Source: Mycobacterium sp. KBS0706 (lineage in GTDB: Bacteria > Pseudomonadota > Alphaproteobacteria > DSM-16000 > Inquilinaceae). Taken from it: DNA of 32,252 nt. The number at the start of each line of letters is the position of its first letter. Position 1 is the stretch's first letter. Location: positions 1-32,252 of the forward strand of contig NZ_VCCH02000089.1 in NCBI RefSeq assembly GCF_005938675.2, written 5' to 3'. The notes beneath the pieces were generated by a model, which was given only the letters and a program-made list of their open reading frames with translations, was not told the DNA's origin and searched no databases. Shown one piece after another: positions 23,382-31,214 of the stretch. A program made the position numbers and the translations under genes.

Positions 23382-23888
23382 ATGACGACCATCGCCGAAA
23401 TCGCCGCAGAAGTGGGGCAGCTGCTGACCGCCCGGCGGCAGACCATCGCCGTCGCCGAATCCTCCGCCGGCGGGCTGGTGTCGGCCGCGCTGCTGGCCGT
23501 GCCGGGAGCCAGCGCCTATTTCCTGGGCGGGGCGGTGGTCTACACCGCGGCGGCCCGCCGGGCGCTGCTGGCGATCGGCGAGGCCGAGATGGCCGGCCTG
23601 CGCCCGTCGACCGAGCCCTATGCGGCGATGCTGGCGCGCACCGTGCGCGACCGCTTCGGGTCGAGCTGGGGCATTGCCGAGACCGGCGCGGCCGGCCCCA
23701 CCGGCAACCGCTACGGCGACCCGGCCGGGCACAGCTGCATCGCCCTGTGCGGCCCGCGGGATCTGACGGCAATCATCGCGACCGGCAGCACCGACCGCGC
23801 CGCGAACATGGACGTTTTCGCCCTGGCCCTGCTGCGCCTGCTGGCGGACGGGCTGGCGTCCGAACCGGCGCATGACGGCCAGCCGTGA
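23382..23888 (+). CDS. pncC: CinA C-terminal-type nicotinamide-nucleotide amidohydrolase
   Basis: 168 residues. QTIAVAESSAGGLVSAALLA, then YFLGGAVVYTAAARRALL and AETGAAGPTGNRYGDPAGHS, fit the stand-alone CinA C-terminal domain, which hydrolyses NMN to nicotinate mononucleotide and ammonia. The usual AESCTGG is AESSAGG here, keeping the catalytic-type serine. The ATG has GAGG upstream. It overlaps ynfA by four bases and is divergent from the FAH gene. Confidence 0.85.
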   Translation: MTTIAEIAAEVGQLLTARRQTIAVAESSAGGLVSAALLAVPGASAYFLGGAVVYTAAARRALLAIGEAEMAGLRPSTEPYAAMLARTVRDRFGSSWGIAETGAAGPTGNRYGDPAGHSCIALCGPRDLTAIIATGSTDRAANMDVFALALLRLLADGLASEPAHDGQP

Positions 23889-24214
23889 CCTCGATCCTCG
23901 CCTTCATCCTCGCCGCCTTTGCCGAGATCGCCGGCTGCTTCGCCTTCTGGGCCTGGCTGCGGCTGGATCGCAGCCCGTGGTGGACGCTGCCGGGCATCGC
24001 CTGCCTGGTCGCCTTCGCCCTGCTGCTGACCCGGATCGATTCCGAGCTCGCCGGCCGAGCCTATGCCGCCTATGGCGGGATCTACATCGCCGCATCGCTG
24101 ACCTGGCTGTGGGCGGTCGAGGGCAGCCGGCCGGACCGCTTCGACCTGGCCGGCGCCGTGCTGTGCCTGGCCGGGGCCGGCGTCATCCTGTTCGGACGGC
24201 GCTTCGCCGCGTGA
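23885..24214 (+). CDS. ynfA: YnfA family small membrane protein
   Basis: 109 residues from a GTG that overlaps the previous stop. FAEIAGCFAFWAWLRLDRSP, AYAAYGGIYIAASLTWLWAV and the C-terminal LAGAGVILFG are the UPF0060/YnfA signature, with four membrane helices. The family resembles small multidrug-resistance pumps; the physiological role is unsettled. Confidence 0.93.
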   Translation: MTSILAFILAAFAEIAGCFAFWAWLRLDRSPWWTLPGIACLVAFALLLTRIDSELAGRAYAAYGGIYIAASLTWLWAVEGSRPDRFDLAGAVLCLAGAGVILFGRRFAA

Positions 24215-24320
24215 CCGTCGCGCTTCCGCCACGATCCCGCCCGGTTTGGGCGCGGAGATGATGCCCCGCCCCAGGACGGACGTCCTTACCTTCCCGCTCC
24301 GCCTCGTGTCCAAGGCTGCC

Positions 24321-25190
24321 ATGACCATGAGATCCCTGCTGCTCGCCGCAGCCGCCCTCCTCGCCCTCTCCGGCCCCGCTTTCGCGCTCGACTGCGGCAA
24401 GGCGTCGACGACGCTCGAGCGCGCGATCTGCGCCGACAAGCGGCTGAAGACGGCCGACACGGCCATGGGCCAGGCCTATGCCCAGATCCTGAAAGCCGCC
24501 GCGGGCGACGCCGAGATCCGCGACATGCTGGTCGCCAGCCAGCGGCGCTGGCTGGCCGCGCGGGACCGGCGGCTCGCCGGCCCGGAGGAGGGCGAGGACG
24601 ACGCCGCCTGGCATGCCCGGCTGCTGAAGGCGATGCATGACCGCTCCGACGCGCTCGGCCTGCGCTCGCGGACCGACCCCAAGCAGTTCGACCTGATCGC
24701 AGCAGCTGAGGCGCAGCGCCGCTTCGCCGCCCGGTTCACCGGCGGGCCCTTCGCCGGCTTCAGCACCGCATGCGACTTCCTGCCGGCCGACGGCCGGTCG
24801 GCGTCGGCGGATATCTATGGCTGCTTCGCCACGCGCTTCTACCAGAACAAGGACCGGGTCTGCGGCGTCGCCGAGGATTGGGCGTCCGGCTCGGTGTCCG
24901 AGACCCATTCCGTCGCCGAGGTCGTCGGCGGCACGCTGGAGACCGTCGCTGCGTGCGCCATAGGCGGCACAGGCGACCTGCCGCTCTGCCCGGATCAGGA
25001 CCAGGAGGCCGAAGCGGGCTGGGACCTGAAGCCGAATGTGGATGCCGTCGCCGCGGCCGGATCCCTGCCCCGGATCGACGCCGAGGGCGGCGGGCTGGAC
25101 GACGACGCAAGCTGGCTGCGCGCCTGCCTGACCGATCCGGGCTATCCGCAGGAGGATCCCGCCAACGACGGCACCACGAAAAAGCCATGA
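24321..25190 (+). CDS. Secreted protein with LprI-like N-terminal domain
   Basis: 289 residues. A signal peptide (MTMRSLLLAAAALLALSGPA, cleavage after AFA) is followed by a LprI/DUF1311-like domain (LDCGKASTTLERAICADKRL, later SQRRWLAARD, about 22-100) with paired cysteines. The rest is unrecognised, with several further cysteines that may form disulfides in the periplasm. LprI proteins inhibit lysozyme in mycobacteria; that role is not assured here. AAGG lies 5 bases before the chosen ATG. It lies 34 bases upstream of the lipid operon and may be co-transcribed. Confidence 0.75.
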   Translation: MTMRSLLLAAAALLALSGPAFALDCGKASTTLERAICADKRLKTADTAMGQAYAQILKAAAGDAEIRDMLVASQRRWLAARDRRLAGPEEGEDDAAWHARLLKAMHDRSDALGLRSRTDPKQFDLIAAAEAQRRFAARFTGGPFAGFSTACDFLPADGRSASADIYGCFATRFYQNKDRVCGVAEDWASGSVSETHSVAEVVGGTLETVAACAIGGTGDLPLCPDQDQEAEAGWDLKPNVDAVAAAGSLPRIDAEGGGLDDDASWLRACLTDPGYPQEDPANDGTTKKP

Positions 25191-25224
25191 CGCCCGCGAT
25201 GGTATGATGGGGATCGGGGGATCC

Positions 25225-25833
25225 ATGCCATCGCTTTACGACATCAAACCGAGATTCCAGGCGCTGCTGCGACCGACCGCCGCGCGGCTGGCCGCGAAGG
25301 GGATCAGCGCCAACGCCGTGACCCTGGCCGCCGCCGGCCTGTCGGTGCTGCTGGGGTTGGCGGCCGCCGCCACCGGCTGGGCCTGGCTGCTGCCGCTGTA
25401 CCCGCCCTTCCTGCTGCTGCGGATGGCGCTGAACGCCATCGACGGCATGCTGGCCCGGGAGTTCTTCCGGCCGACGCCGCTGGGCGGCCTGCTGAACGAG
25501 ATCGGCGACATGGTGTCGGATGCTGCGCTGTACCTGCCGCTGGCGCTGCTGCTGCCGGCGCCGCCCTGGCTGGTGGTGGTGATCGTGCTGCTGGCGGTGA
25601 TCGGCGAGGCCGCCGGCATCGCCGGGCGCACCATCGGCGCCGGCCGGCGCTATGACGGGCCCTTCGGCAAATCCGACCGCGCGTTCGCCTTCTCGGTCCT
25701 CGCCGTCGCCGCCTTCTTCCAGATCCTGGCCCCGGCGCTGTGGATGCCGCTGGTGCTGGGGGCGCTGCTGCTGCTGTCGGTGCTGACCATCCTGAACCGC
25801 GTCCGCGCTGCCCTGGCGGAGATCGGAGCATGA
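25225..25833 (+). CDS. ynbA: YnbA-like CDP-alcohol phosphatidyltransferase
   Basis: 202 residues. It is close in layout to E. coli YnbA (start MPSLYDIKPRFQALLRP, later YDGPFGKSDRAFAF). Six or so membrane segments. The CDP-alcohol transferase motif D-x2-DG-x2-AR-x8-G-x3-D-x3-D is N70-x2-D73-G-x2-A-R78-x8-G87-x3-N91-x3-D95, so two of the four metal-ligand Asp residues are Asn, as in E. coli YnbA by memory. The alcohol substrate is unknown. The ATG at 25225 matches the YnbA start; GGGGGA precedes it. Its stop overlaps the next ATG. Confidence 0.87.
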   Translation: MPSLYDIKPRFQALLRPTAARLAAKGISANAVTLAAAGLSVLLGLAAAATGWAWLLPLYPPFLLLRMALNAIDGMLAREFFRPTPLGGLLNEIGDMVSDAALYLPLALLLPAPPWLVVVIVLLAVIGEAAGIAGRTIGAGRRYDGPFGKSDRAFAFSVLAVAAFFQILAPALWMPLVLGALLLLSVLTILNRVRAALAEIGA

Positions 25834-26774
25834 TCGCAGGACTCGATGTCGACCCCACCGTCGCCTGGACGCTGGGCGCCCTGATCATCGTGCTGGTGGT
25901 CGCCGAGGCCGCTGTCCTGTATCTGCGCCGCAGCAAGCCGGAGAAGGACTGGACCGAGCTGAAGCTGCGCATCCGCTCCTGGTGGGTGATCGTGGTCGCC
26001 GGCGGCATCGCCCTGGTCTTGAACCCGATCGCGGTGCTGGTGGTGCTGGCGGTGGTCAGCTATCTGGCGCTGAAGGAGTATCTGTCGGTGGTGCCGACCC
26101 GGCGGGCCGACCGGGCGGTGCTGCTGATCGCCTACCTGGCCATCCCGACGCAATGGTGGTGGATCGCGCAGGAGCAGTACGGCTTCTTCATCATCTGGGT
26201 GCCGGTCTACCTGTTCATGGTGGTGCCGGCGATGATGGTGCTGCGCGGCGAGGTCACCGGCTTCCTGCGGGCGCTGGGCACGCTGCATTGGGGCCTGATG
26301 CTGTGCGTCTTCGCCATCGGCCATGTCGCCTACCTCTTCGTGCTGCCGGAGGAGGGCCAGGCCGGGCCGGGCGGCGCCGGGCTGTTGCTGCTGCTGCTGA
26401 TCCTGACCCAGGGCAACGATGTGGCGCAGTATGTCTGGGGCCGGATCTTCGGCTGGCACAAGATCGCACCCTCGGTCAGCCCGAACAAGACGGTGGAGGG
26501 CTTCGTCGGCGGCCTGGTGACGACCACCATCGTCGCCGGGCTGATCGGGCCGCTGCTGGCGCCGCTGTCGCTGCCCATGGCGCTGGCGGCGGGGGCGCTG
26601 ATGGCGGTCAGCGGCTTCTTCGGCGACCTGACGGTCTCGGCGGTCAAGCGCGACATCGGCATCAAGGACACCGGCACGCTGATCCCGGGCCATGGCGGCG
26701 TGCTGGACCGGATCGACAGCCTGATCTTCGCCGCGCCGCTGTTCTTCCACTTCATGCGCTATTTCTACTACTGA
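25830..26774 (+). CDS. ynbB: CdsA-like phosphatidate cytidylyltransferase (YnbB-like)
   Basis: 314 residues with about eight membrane helices. The CDS signature is intact near the C-terminus: SAVKRDIGIKDTGTLIPGHG then GVLDRIDSL, preceded by SPNKTVEGFVGG. CdsA makes CDP-diacylglycerol from phosphatidate and CTP at the inner membrane. The coupled ATGA overlap with the YnbA-like transferase suggests it supplies a CDP-lipid to it. This is likely a second copy beside a housekeeping cdsA elsewhere, which cannot be seen here. Confidence 0.9.
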   Translation: MIAGLDVDPTVAWTLGALIIVLVVAEAAVLYLRRSKPEKDWTELKLRIRSWWVIVVAGGIALVLNPIAVLVVLAVVSYLALKEYLSVVPTRRADRAVLLIAYLAIPTQWWWIAQEQYGFFIIWVPVYLFMVVPAMMVLRGEVTGFLRALGTLHWGLMLCVFAIGHVAYLFVLPEEGQAGPGGAGLLLLLLILTQGNDVAQYVWGRIFGWHKIAPSVSPNKTVEGFVGGLVTTTIVAGLIGPLLAPLSLPMALAAGALMAVSGFFGDLTVSAVKRDIGIKDTGTLIPGHGGVLDRIDSLIFAAPLFFHFMRYFYY

Positions 26775-26775
26775 C

Positions 26776-27411
26776 ATGTGGCGGCTGCTGTTCCACTGGC
26801 TGGTGACCAAGCCCCTGATGTTGCTGTTCGTGGGCCTGCATGTGCGCAACCCGGAGCGGCTGCCGATGCGCGGGCCGGCGATCGTCGTCGCCAACCACAA
26901 CAGCCATGCCGACACCGTCGCCCTGACTTCGCTGTTCCCGAGCCGGATCCTGCACAAGGTGCGGCCGGTGGCGGCCGCCGACTATTTCATGAGCAGCAAG
27001 GCGATGGCCTGGTTCTCGACCCGCTGCATGGGCATCCTGCCCTTCGACCGGCATGCGCGGGAGCGCGGCGAGGACCCGCTGACCGGCTGCATCGAGGCGC
27101 TGGACCGCGGCTGCATCCTGATCCTGTTCCCGGAGGGGTCGCGCGGCGAGCCGGAGCGGCTGCAGCGCTTCAAGAAGGGCATCTGCCACCTGGCCAAGCG
27201 GCGGCCGGACGTGCCGATCGTGCCGGTCTACCTGCACGGGCTGGGCAAGGTGCTGCCGCGCGGCGCCTTCCTGCCGGTGCCGTTCTTCTGCGACGCCTTC
27301 GTCGGCCCGCCCCTGGCCGACCGGCCGGAGGACACGGATGCCTTCGTCGAGGGGCTGGAGGCGGCCATGGCCAAGCTGGTCGAGGGCACGAGGTTCCCGG
27401 AATGGGATTGA
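26776..27411 (+). CDS. PlsC-like 1-acyl-glycerol-3-phosphate acyltransferase
   Basis: 211 residues. The acyltransferase motifs are HX4D at His 41-Asp 46 (in NHNSHAD) and FPEGSRG (118-124), with IVPVYLHGLG as a later motif. An N-terminal hydrophobic segment anchors it. It begins one base after the cytidylyltransferase stop. Together with that enzyme it could make phosphatidate and then CDP-lipid for the YnbA-like transferase. Confidence 0.88.
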   Translation: MWRLLFHWLVTKPLMLLFVGLHVRNPERLPMRGPAIVVANHNSHADTVALTSLFPSRILHKVRPVAAADYFMSSKAMAWFSTRCMGILPFDRHARERGEDPLTGCIEALDRGCILILFPEGSRGEPERLQRFKKGICHLAKRRPDVPIVPVYLHGLGKVLPRGAFLPVPFFCDAFVGPPLADRPEDTDAFVEGLEAAMAKLVEGTRFPEWD

Positions 27412-27971
27412 CCCTCCTGGCCTTCCTGTGGGGCGTGGCCGAGGCCTGCCTGTTCTTCGTGGTGCCGGACGTGCCGGTGTCGCTGATCGCGCTGGCCTGC
27501 GGCTGGCGGGCCGGACTGCGCGCCGCGGTCGCCGCCGCGGCCGGGGCGATGGTCGGCGGCACCGCGCTGGCCCTGTTCGCCAGCCACGCGCCGGAGACGG
27601 CGATCGCCCTGGTCGACGCGGTGCCGGCGATCCCGACCGCGATGATCGCCCGGATGCAGGGGCTGATGGCCGGCACCGACTCCGCCGCCGGCCTGACCGG
27701 GGTGCTGATCTGGGCCAGCCTGAGCGGCATCCCCTACAAGATCGCCGCCGCCAGCGCGCCCGGCCTCGGCATTCCGGTCTGGGAGCTGGCGCTGTTGACG
27801 CCGCTGGTGCGGCTGCCGCGTTTCGTCGCGCTCGCCGCCGCCGGGGCGATCCTGCAGCGGTTGACACCCGCCATGCCCGGCTGGATGCAGCCGGTCCGGG
27901 TGCGCCTGTTGCTCGCGGCGCTGGGCTGGTCTGCGTTCTACGGGGTCTATTGGTCCAAGGTCGGGGGCTGA
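27402..27971 (+). CDS. Polytopic membrane protein, possibly DedA/VTT-like
   Basis: 189 residues, mostly hydrophobic, with about five membrane segments. It overlaps the acyltransferase by ten bases, with GAGG about 10 bases before its ATG. GVAEACLFFVVPDVPVSLIA and SGIPYKIAAASAPGLGIPVW recall the re-entrant loops of small DedA/YqaA-like proteins, some of which move lipids across membranes; this link is weak. Its place in the operon suggests a role with the product of the lipid enzymes. Confidence 0.72.
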   Translation: MGLTLLAFLWGVAEACLFFVVPDVPVSLIALACGWRAGLRAAVAAAAGAMVGGTALALFASHAPETAIALVDAVPAIPTAMIARMQGLMAGTDSAAGLTGVLIWASLSGIPYKIAAASAPGLGIPVWELALLTPLVRLPRFVALAAAGAILQRLTPAMPGWMQPVRVRLLLAALGWSAFYGVYWSKVGG

Positions 27972-28067
27972 CGCCAGCTCCCCGCCGCCCTATCTCTGGG
28001 GCAACACATCCGACATATGGAGACGGCAGCCGCGGGATCGGCTCAGCCGGACCGCCGGGAGAGAACC

Positions 28068-28307
28068 ATGGACCTGTCGCGCACCGAAGGCCGCGCGAAG
28101 AGCGCCGCCGCGGAGACCCCATCCGACCTGCAGTCGCTGCTGACCGTCGGCGGCATTTCCCTGGCCGGGCTGGGCGCCGGCTTCCTCGCCCTGTTCGGCC
28201 CGACGGGCAGCGACCTGTCGGTCGCGCTCACCATCGTCACCATCGTCGGCGGCCTGGCCGTGGTCGGCGCCGGCTTCGCGATAGCGGCTTTCGCGGCGAA
28301 GCGCTGA
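28068..28307 (+). CDS. Small hypothetical membrane protein
   Basis: 79 residues. ATG with GGGAGAGAACC upstream; an in-frame ATG at 28017 has a poorer site. Two hydrophobic helices (about 25-44 and 52-74) joined by a short loop, GPTGSDL, and a basic C-terminus (FAAKR). No family recognised. It lies 96 bases after the lipid operon, so linkage is uncertain. Confidence 0.6.
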   Translation: MDLSRTEGRAKSAAAETPSDLQSLLTVGGISLAGLGAGFLALFGPTGSDLSVALTIVTIVGGLAVVGAGFAIAAFAAKR

Positions 28308-28314
28308 CGGCCTT

Positions 28315-28689
28315 CTATCCGGGGATTCCCCTGGTTTCGCCGATGACGCCCGCGCGCAGGAACAGTTCGATCAGCCCGGTATAGGTCGGGCAGTCGCGCT
28401 GCGCATTCTCGGCCAGGGCCCGCTCCAGCGCGCCGGGCGGGGCATCGCCCGCGGCCTTGTAAGGGCGCTGCCTGGTGTACATCCGGGCGAACGCGGCGCA
28501 CAGGTTCAGGAAGGCCAGCACCTCCTCGAACAGCGCGCCTTCGATCACCATGCCGACCATCATGTCCGAGCCGTAGCCGCACTCGTCATCCACCTTGGCG
28601 GCGTATCGGCGGAGGTCGTAGACCGGCAGCCATGCCGGCTTGTCGATATGCCGGAACAGCTCCTCGACGCCGGGAGCCCCCTTGGACAT
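28315..28689 (-). CDS. Hypothetical protein co-transcribed with a truncated haemoglobin
   Basis: 124 residues, ATG four bases after the globin stop, so clearly in the same transcript. Sequence features are LYDLR-type helices, FLNLCAAFARMYTRQRPYKA and a single C-terminal helical tail. No motif recognised, no signal peptide. Two or three cysteines are present. It converges on the small membrane protein gene with a seven-base gap. Confidence 0.68.
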   Translation of the reverse strand: MSKGAPGVEELFRHIDKPAWLPVYDLRRYAAKVDDECGYGSDMMVGMVIEGALFEEVLAFLNLCAAFARMYTRQRPYKAAGDAPPGALERALAENAQRDCPTYTGLIELFLRAGVIGETRGIPG

Positions 28690-28693
28690 CGGC

Positions 28694-29116
28694 TCAGCCC
28701 GCGCGGCGCGCCGGCGTATCCGGCAGGATGCTGCGCTGGAACATCACGCCGAGGCGCAGGCTTTCGGCGATCTTCTCCGCCCGGTCGATGAACCGCGCCG
28801 CCGCCCGGGGCGGGCAGACCTCGCGCGCCGTGGCGCGGAACAGGTCGAGCCAATGGGCGAAATGCTCCGGCCGCAGCGCCGATACCCCGGCATGGGCCTG
28901 CATCGGCCGGCCCTGGTAGCGGGCGCTGCGCAGCATCACCGACGACCAGAAATCGCACATCTTGGCGAGGTGCGGCCCCCAATCGGCGCCGATCACCCCG
29001 GCGAAGATCGGGCCCAGCACGGCGTCGCCGCGCACGCGGCCATAGAAGGCGTGGACCAGGGTCCTGATCATCGCCTCGTCGATCGGCTCGATGGGATCGG
29101 CATCCGTCATATCCAT
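28694..29116 (-). CDS. Group III truncated haemoglobin
   Basis: 140 residues. MIRTLVHAFYGRVRGDAVLG and PIFAGVIGADWGPHLAKMCD followed by FWSSVMLRSARYQGRPMQAH fit the class III (trHbP) 2-on-2 globin. The proximal haem His is the one in PMQAHAGVSAL. Likely roles are oxygen or nitric oxide handling under low oxygen. Start may be 29116 or the ATG two codons later; neither has a strong ribosome site. Confidence 0.88.
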   Translation of the reverse strand: MDMTDADPIEPIDEAMIRTLVHAFYGRVRGDAVLGPIFAGVIGADWGPHLAKMCDFWSSVMLRSARYQGRPMQAHAGVSALRPEHFAHWLDLFRATAREVCPPRAAARFIDRAEKIAESLRLGVMFQRSILPDTPARRAG

Positions 29117-29208
29117 GCGGATATATGGCCAGATGCCGTGCCCCTCGCGCCAGGGCCGATCGCCGCAGGGCTGGGTTTCCGGGCGTGAATGGGCCGGAGC
29201 CGCCGCCC

Positions 29209-30210
29209 TCACCCGCGCTTTTCGCTGTCGAGATGGGCCATCTGGACGGCGGCGTAACGGTCGCCGGCGGCGGCGCCCTTGGGCACGGCCTGCTCGATCC
29301 GGGCCAGGTCCTCCGAAGTCAGCGCGACGTCGAGCGCGCCCAGGGCCTCGGCCAGCTGGTCGCGGCGGCGGGAGCCGACCAGGGGCACGATGTCCCGGCC
29401 CTGCGCCGCCACCCAGGCGATGGCGATCTGGGCGACGGTGACGCCCTTGGCCTCGGCCACCGCCCGCAGCGCCTCGACCAGCGCCAGGTTGCGGTCGACA
29501 TTGCCGTCCTGGAAGCGTGGGCTGTGGCTGCGGAAATCGCCGACCGCAGCGTTGTCCTTCCGCCAATGGCCGCTGATCAGGCCGCGCGACAGCACGCCAT
29601 AGGCGGTGATGCCGATGCCGAGCTCGCGGCAGGTCGCCAGGATGCCGTCCTCGATGCCGCGCGAGACCAGCGAGTATTCGATCTGCAGGTCGACGATCGG
29701 GTGCACGGCGGCGGCCCGGCGGATCGTCTCCGTCCCGACCTCGGACAGGCCGATGTGGCGGACATAGCCCGCCTGCACCATCTCGGCGATGGCGCCGACC
29801 GTGTCCTCGATCGGCACGGCCGGGTCGAGCCGGGCCGGGCGGTACACCTCGATGTGGTCGACCCCGAGCCGCTGCAGCGTGTAGGCCAGGAAGTTCTTCA
29901 GCGCCGCCGGCCGGCCGTCGAAGCCGGTCCAGCCGCCGGCCGGGTCGCGCAAGCCGCCGAACTTGACGCTGAGCAGCGCAGCGTCGCGCTTCGAGCTGGC
30001 CCGCAGCGCCTCGCCGATCAGCATCTCGTTGTGGCCAGAACCGTAGAAATCGCCAGTGTCGATCAGGGTGATGCCGGCGTCGAGCGCGGCGTGCAGGGTG
30101 GCGATGCTCTCGGCCCGGTCGGACGGGCCGTACATGCCGGACATGCCCATGGCGCCGAGGCCGAGGGCCGAGACGCGCGGGCCGGTGGCGCCGAGCTGGT
30201 GGTACTGCAT
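29209..30210 (-). CDS. Aldo/keto reductase family protein
   Basis: 333 residues from an ATG with GGAGCC upstream. The barrel landmarks are VSALGLGAMGMSGMYGP, LIDTGDFYGSGHNEMLIGEA (Asp 51, Tyr 56) and SVKFGG (Lys 83). The fourth tetrad residue, usually His in the pattern YYxHRxD, is Ala 126 in VYRPARLDP. NADPH-binding residues near the C-terminus (VPLVGSRRRDQLAEAL) are kept. Substrate is unknown, but AKRs with this form often reduce aldehydes or ketones. Divergent from a LysR gene that probably regulates it. Confidence 0.9.
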   Translation of the reverse strand: MQYHQLGATGPRVSALGLGAMGMSGMYGPSDRAESIATLHAALDAGITLIDTGDFYGSGHNEMLIGEALRASSKRDAALLSVKFGGLRDPAGGWTGFDGRPAALKNFLAYTLQRLGVDHIEVYRPARLDPAVPIEDTVGAIAEMVQAGYVRHIGLSEVGTETIRRAAAVHPIVDLQIEYSLVSRGIEDGILATCRELGIGITAYGVLSRGLISGHWRKDNAAVGDFRSHSPRFQDGNVDRNLALVEALRAVAEAKGVTVAQIAIAWVAAQGRDIVPLVGSRRRDQLAEALGALDVALTSEDLARIEQAVPKGAAAGDRYAAVQMAHLDSEKRG

Positions 30211-30270
30211 GGCAGGCTCCGATACGGGCTTCGATGCCGGCAATATGGCGGACGCCGTCTCGTGCGATAA

Positions 30271-30299
30271 TCCGTCCAATGGCGAACAAGCCGTACGGA
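30271..30299. promoter_or_regulatory. Candidate LysR binding site between AKR and LysR genes
   Basis: TCCGT (30271-30275) and ACGGA (30295-30299) form an inverted pair, the latter within the palindrome CCGTACGG (30291-30298), just upstream of the LysR start. This spacing is typical of LysR recognition and activation sites, but the match is short. Confidence 0.35.
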
Positions 30300-30309
30300 A
30301 AAGCGCACA

Positions 30310-31209
30310 ATGAGCAGCCCCGACCTATCCGATCTCGACGCCTTCGTCGCCGTGGCCCGGGCCCGCAGCTTCCGCGGCGCCGCGACCTTGCGCGGCGTCT
30401 CCGCCTCCTCGCTGAGCGACGCGCTGCGGCGGCTGGAGGCGCGGCTGGGCGTGCGCCTGTTGAACCGCACGACCCGCAGCGTCACCCCGACCGAGGCCGG
30501 GGAGCGGCTGCTGGAGCGGCTGGGACCAGCACTGGGCGAGGTCGCCGGCGCGCTCGACACCGTGAACAGCTTCCGCGACAGCCCGGCCGGCACGCTGCGG
30601 CTGAACGTGCCGTCGATCGTCGCCCGCCACATCCTGCCGCCGATCGCCTGCCGCTTCCTGCTGGCCCATCCCGGCATCACGCTGGAGGTGACGGCGGAGG
30701 ACAGTTTTGTCGACGTGCTGGCCGAGGGCTTCGACGCCGGCATCCGCTACGAGGAGCGGATCGAGCGCGACATGATCGCGGTGCCGATCGGCCCGCGCCG
30801 CCAGCGCTTCGTCATCGCCGCCGCGCCGTCCTACCTCGCGGCCAGGGGCACGCCGCGTCATCCGAGCGACCTGCTGGAGCACGCCTGCATCCGCCATCGC
30901 TTCCCCAGCGGCCGGGTCGCCGGCCCGTGGGAGTTCGAGCGCGGCGGCCAGGTCGTCCGGATCACCCCGGAGGGCCCGCTGATCGCGACCTCGCTGGAGA
31001 TGGAGATCGCGGCCGCCGTCGCCGGGCTGGGCGTGATCTGCCTGTTCGAGGAGGCGCTGCGGCCGGACCTCGACTGCGGCGCGCTGGCGCCGGTGATGGA
31101 GGAGTGGTGGCAGAGCTTCTCCGGCCCGTTCCTCTATTACCCCAGCCGCACCCACATGCTGGCGCCGCTCCGGGCGTTCGTGGACTTCATCAGGACGGAT
31201 CGGGGGTGA
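30310..31209 (+). CDS. LysR-family transcriptional regulator
   Basis: 299 residues. The N-terminal helix-turn-helix (DLDAFVAVARARSFRGAATL, GVSASSLSDALRRLEARLGV, LLNRTTRSVTPTEAG) and the LysR effector-binding domain are clear, including GTLRLNVPSIVARHILPPIA and SYLAARGTPRHPSDLLEHAC. Like other regulators beside AKR genes it is transcribed divergently, so the aldo/keto reductase is its likely target. It converges on the desaturase gene with a five-base gap. Confidence 0.93.
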   Translation: MSSPDLSDLDAFVAVARARSFRGAATLRGVSASSLSDALRRLEARLGVRLLNRTTRSVTPTEAGERLLERLGPALGEVAGALDTVNSFRDSPAGTLRLNVPSIVARHILPPIACRFLLAHPGITLEVTAEDSFVDVLAEGFDAGIRYEERIERDMIAVPIGPRRQRFVIAAAPSYLAARGTPRHPSDLLEHACIRHRFPSGRVAGPWEFERGGQVVRITPEGPLIATSLEMEIAAAVAGLGVICLFEEALRPDLDCGALAPVMEEWWQSFSGPFLYYPSRTHMLAPLRAFVDFIRTDRG

Positions 31210-31214
31210 TGGCG

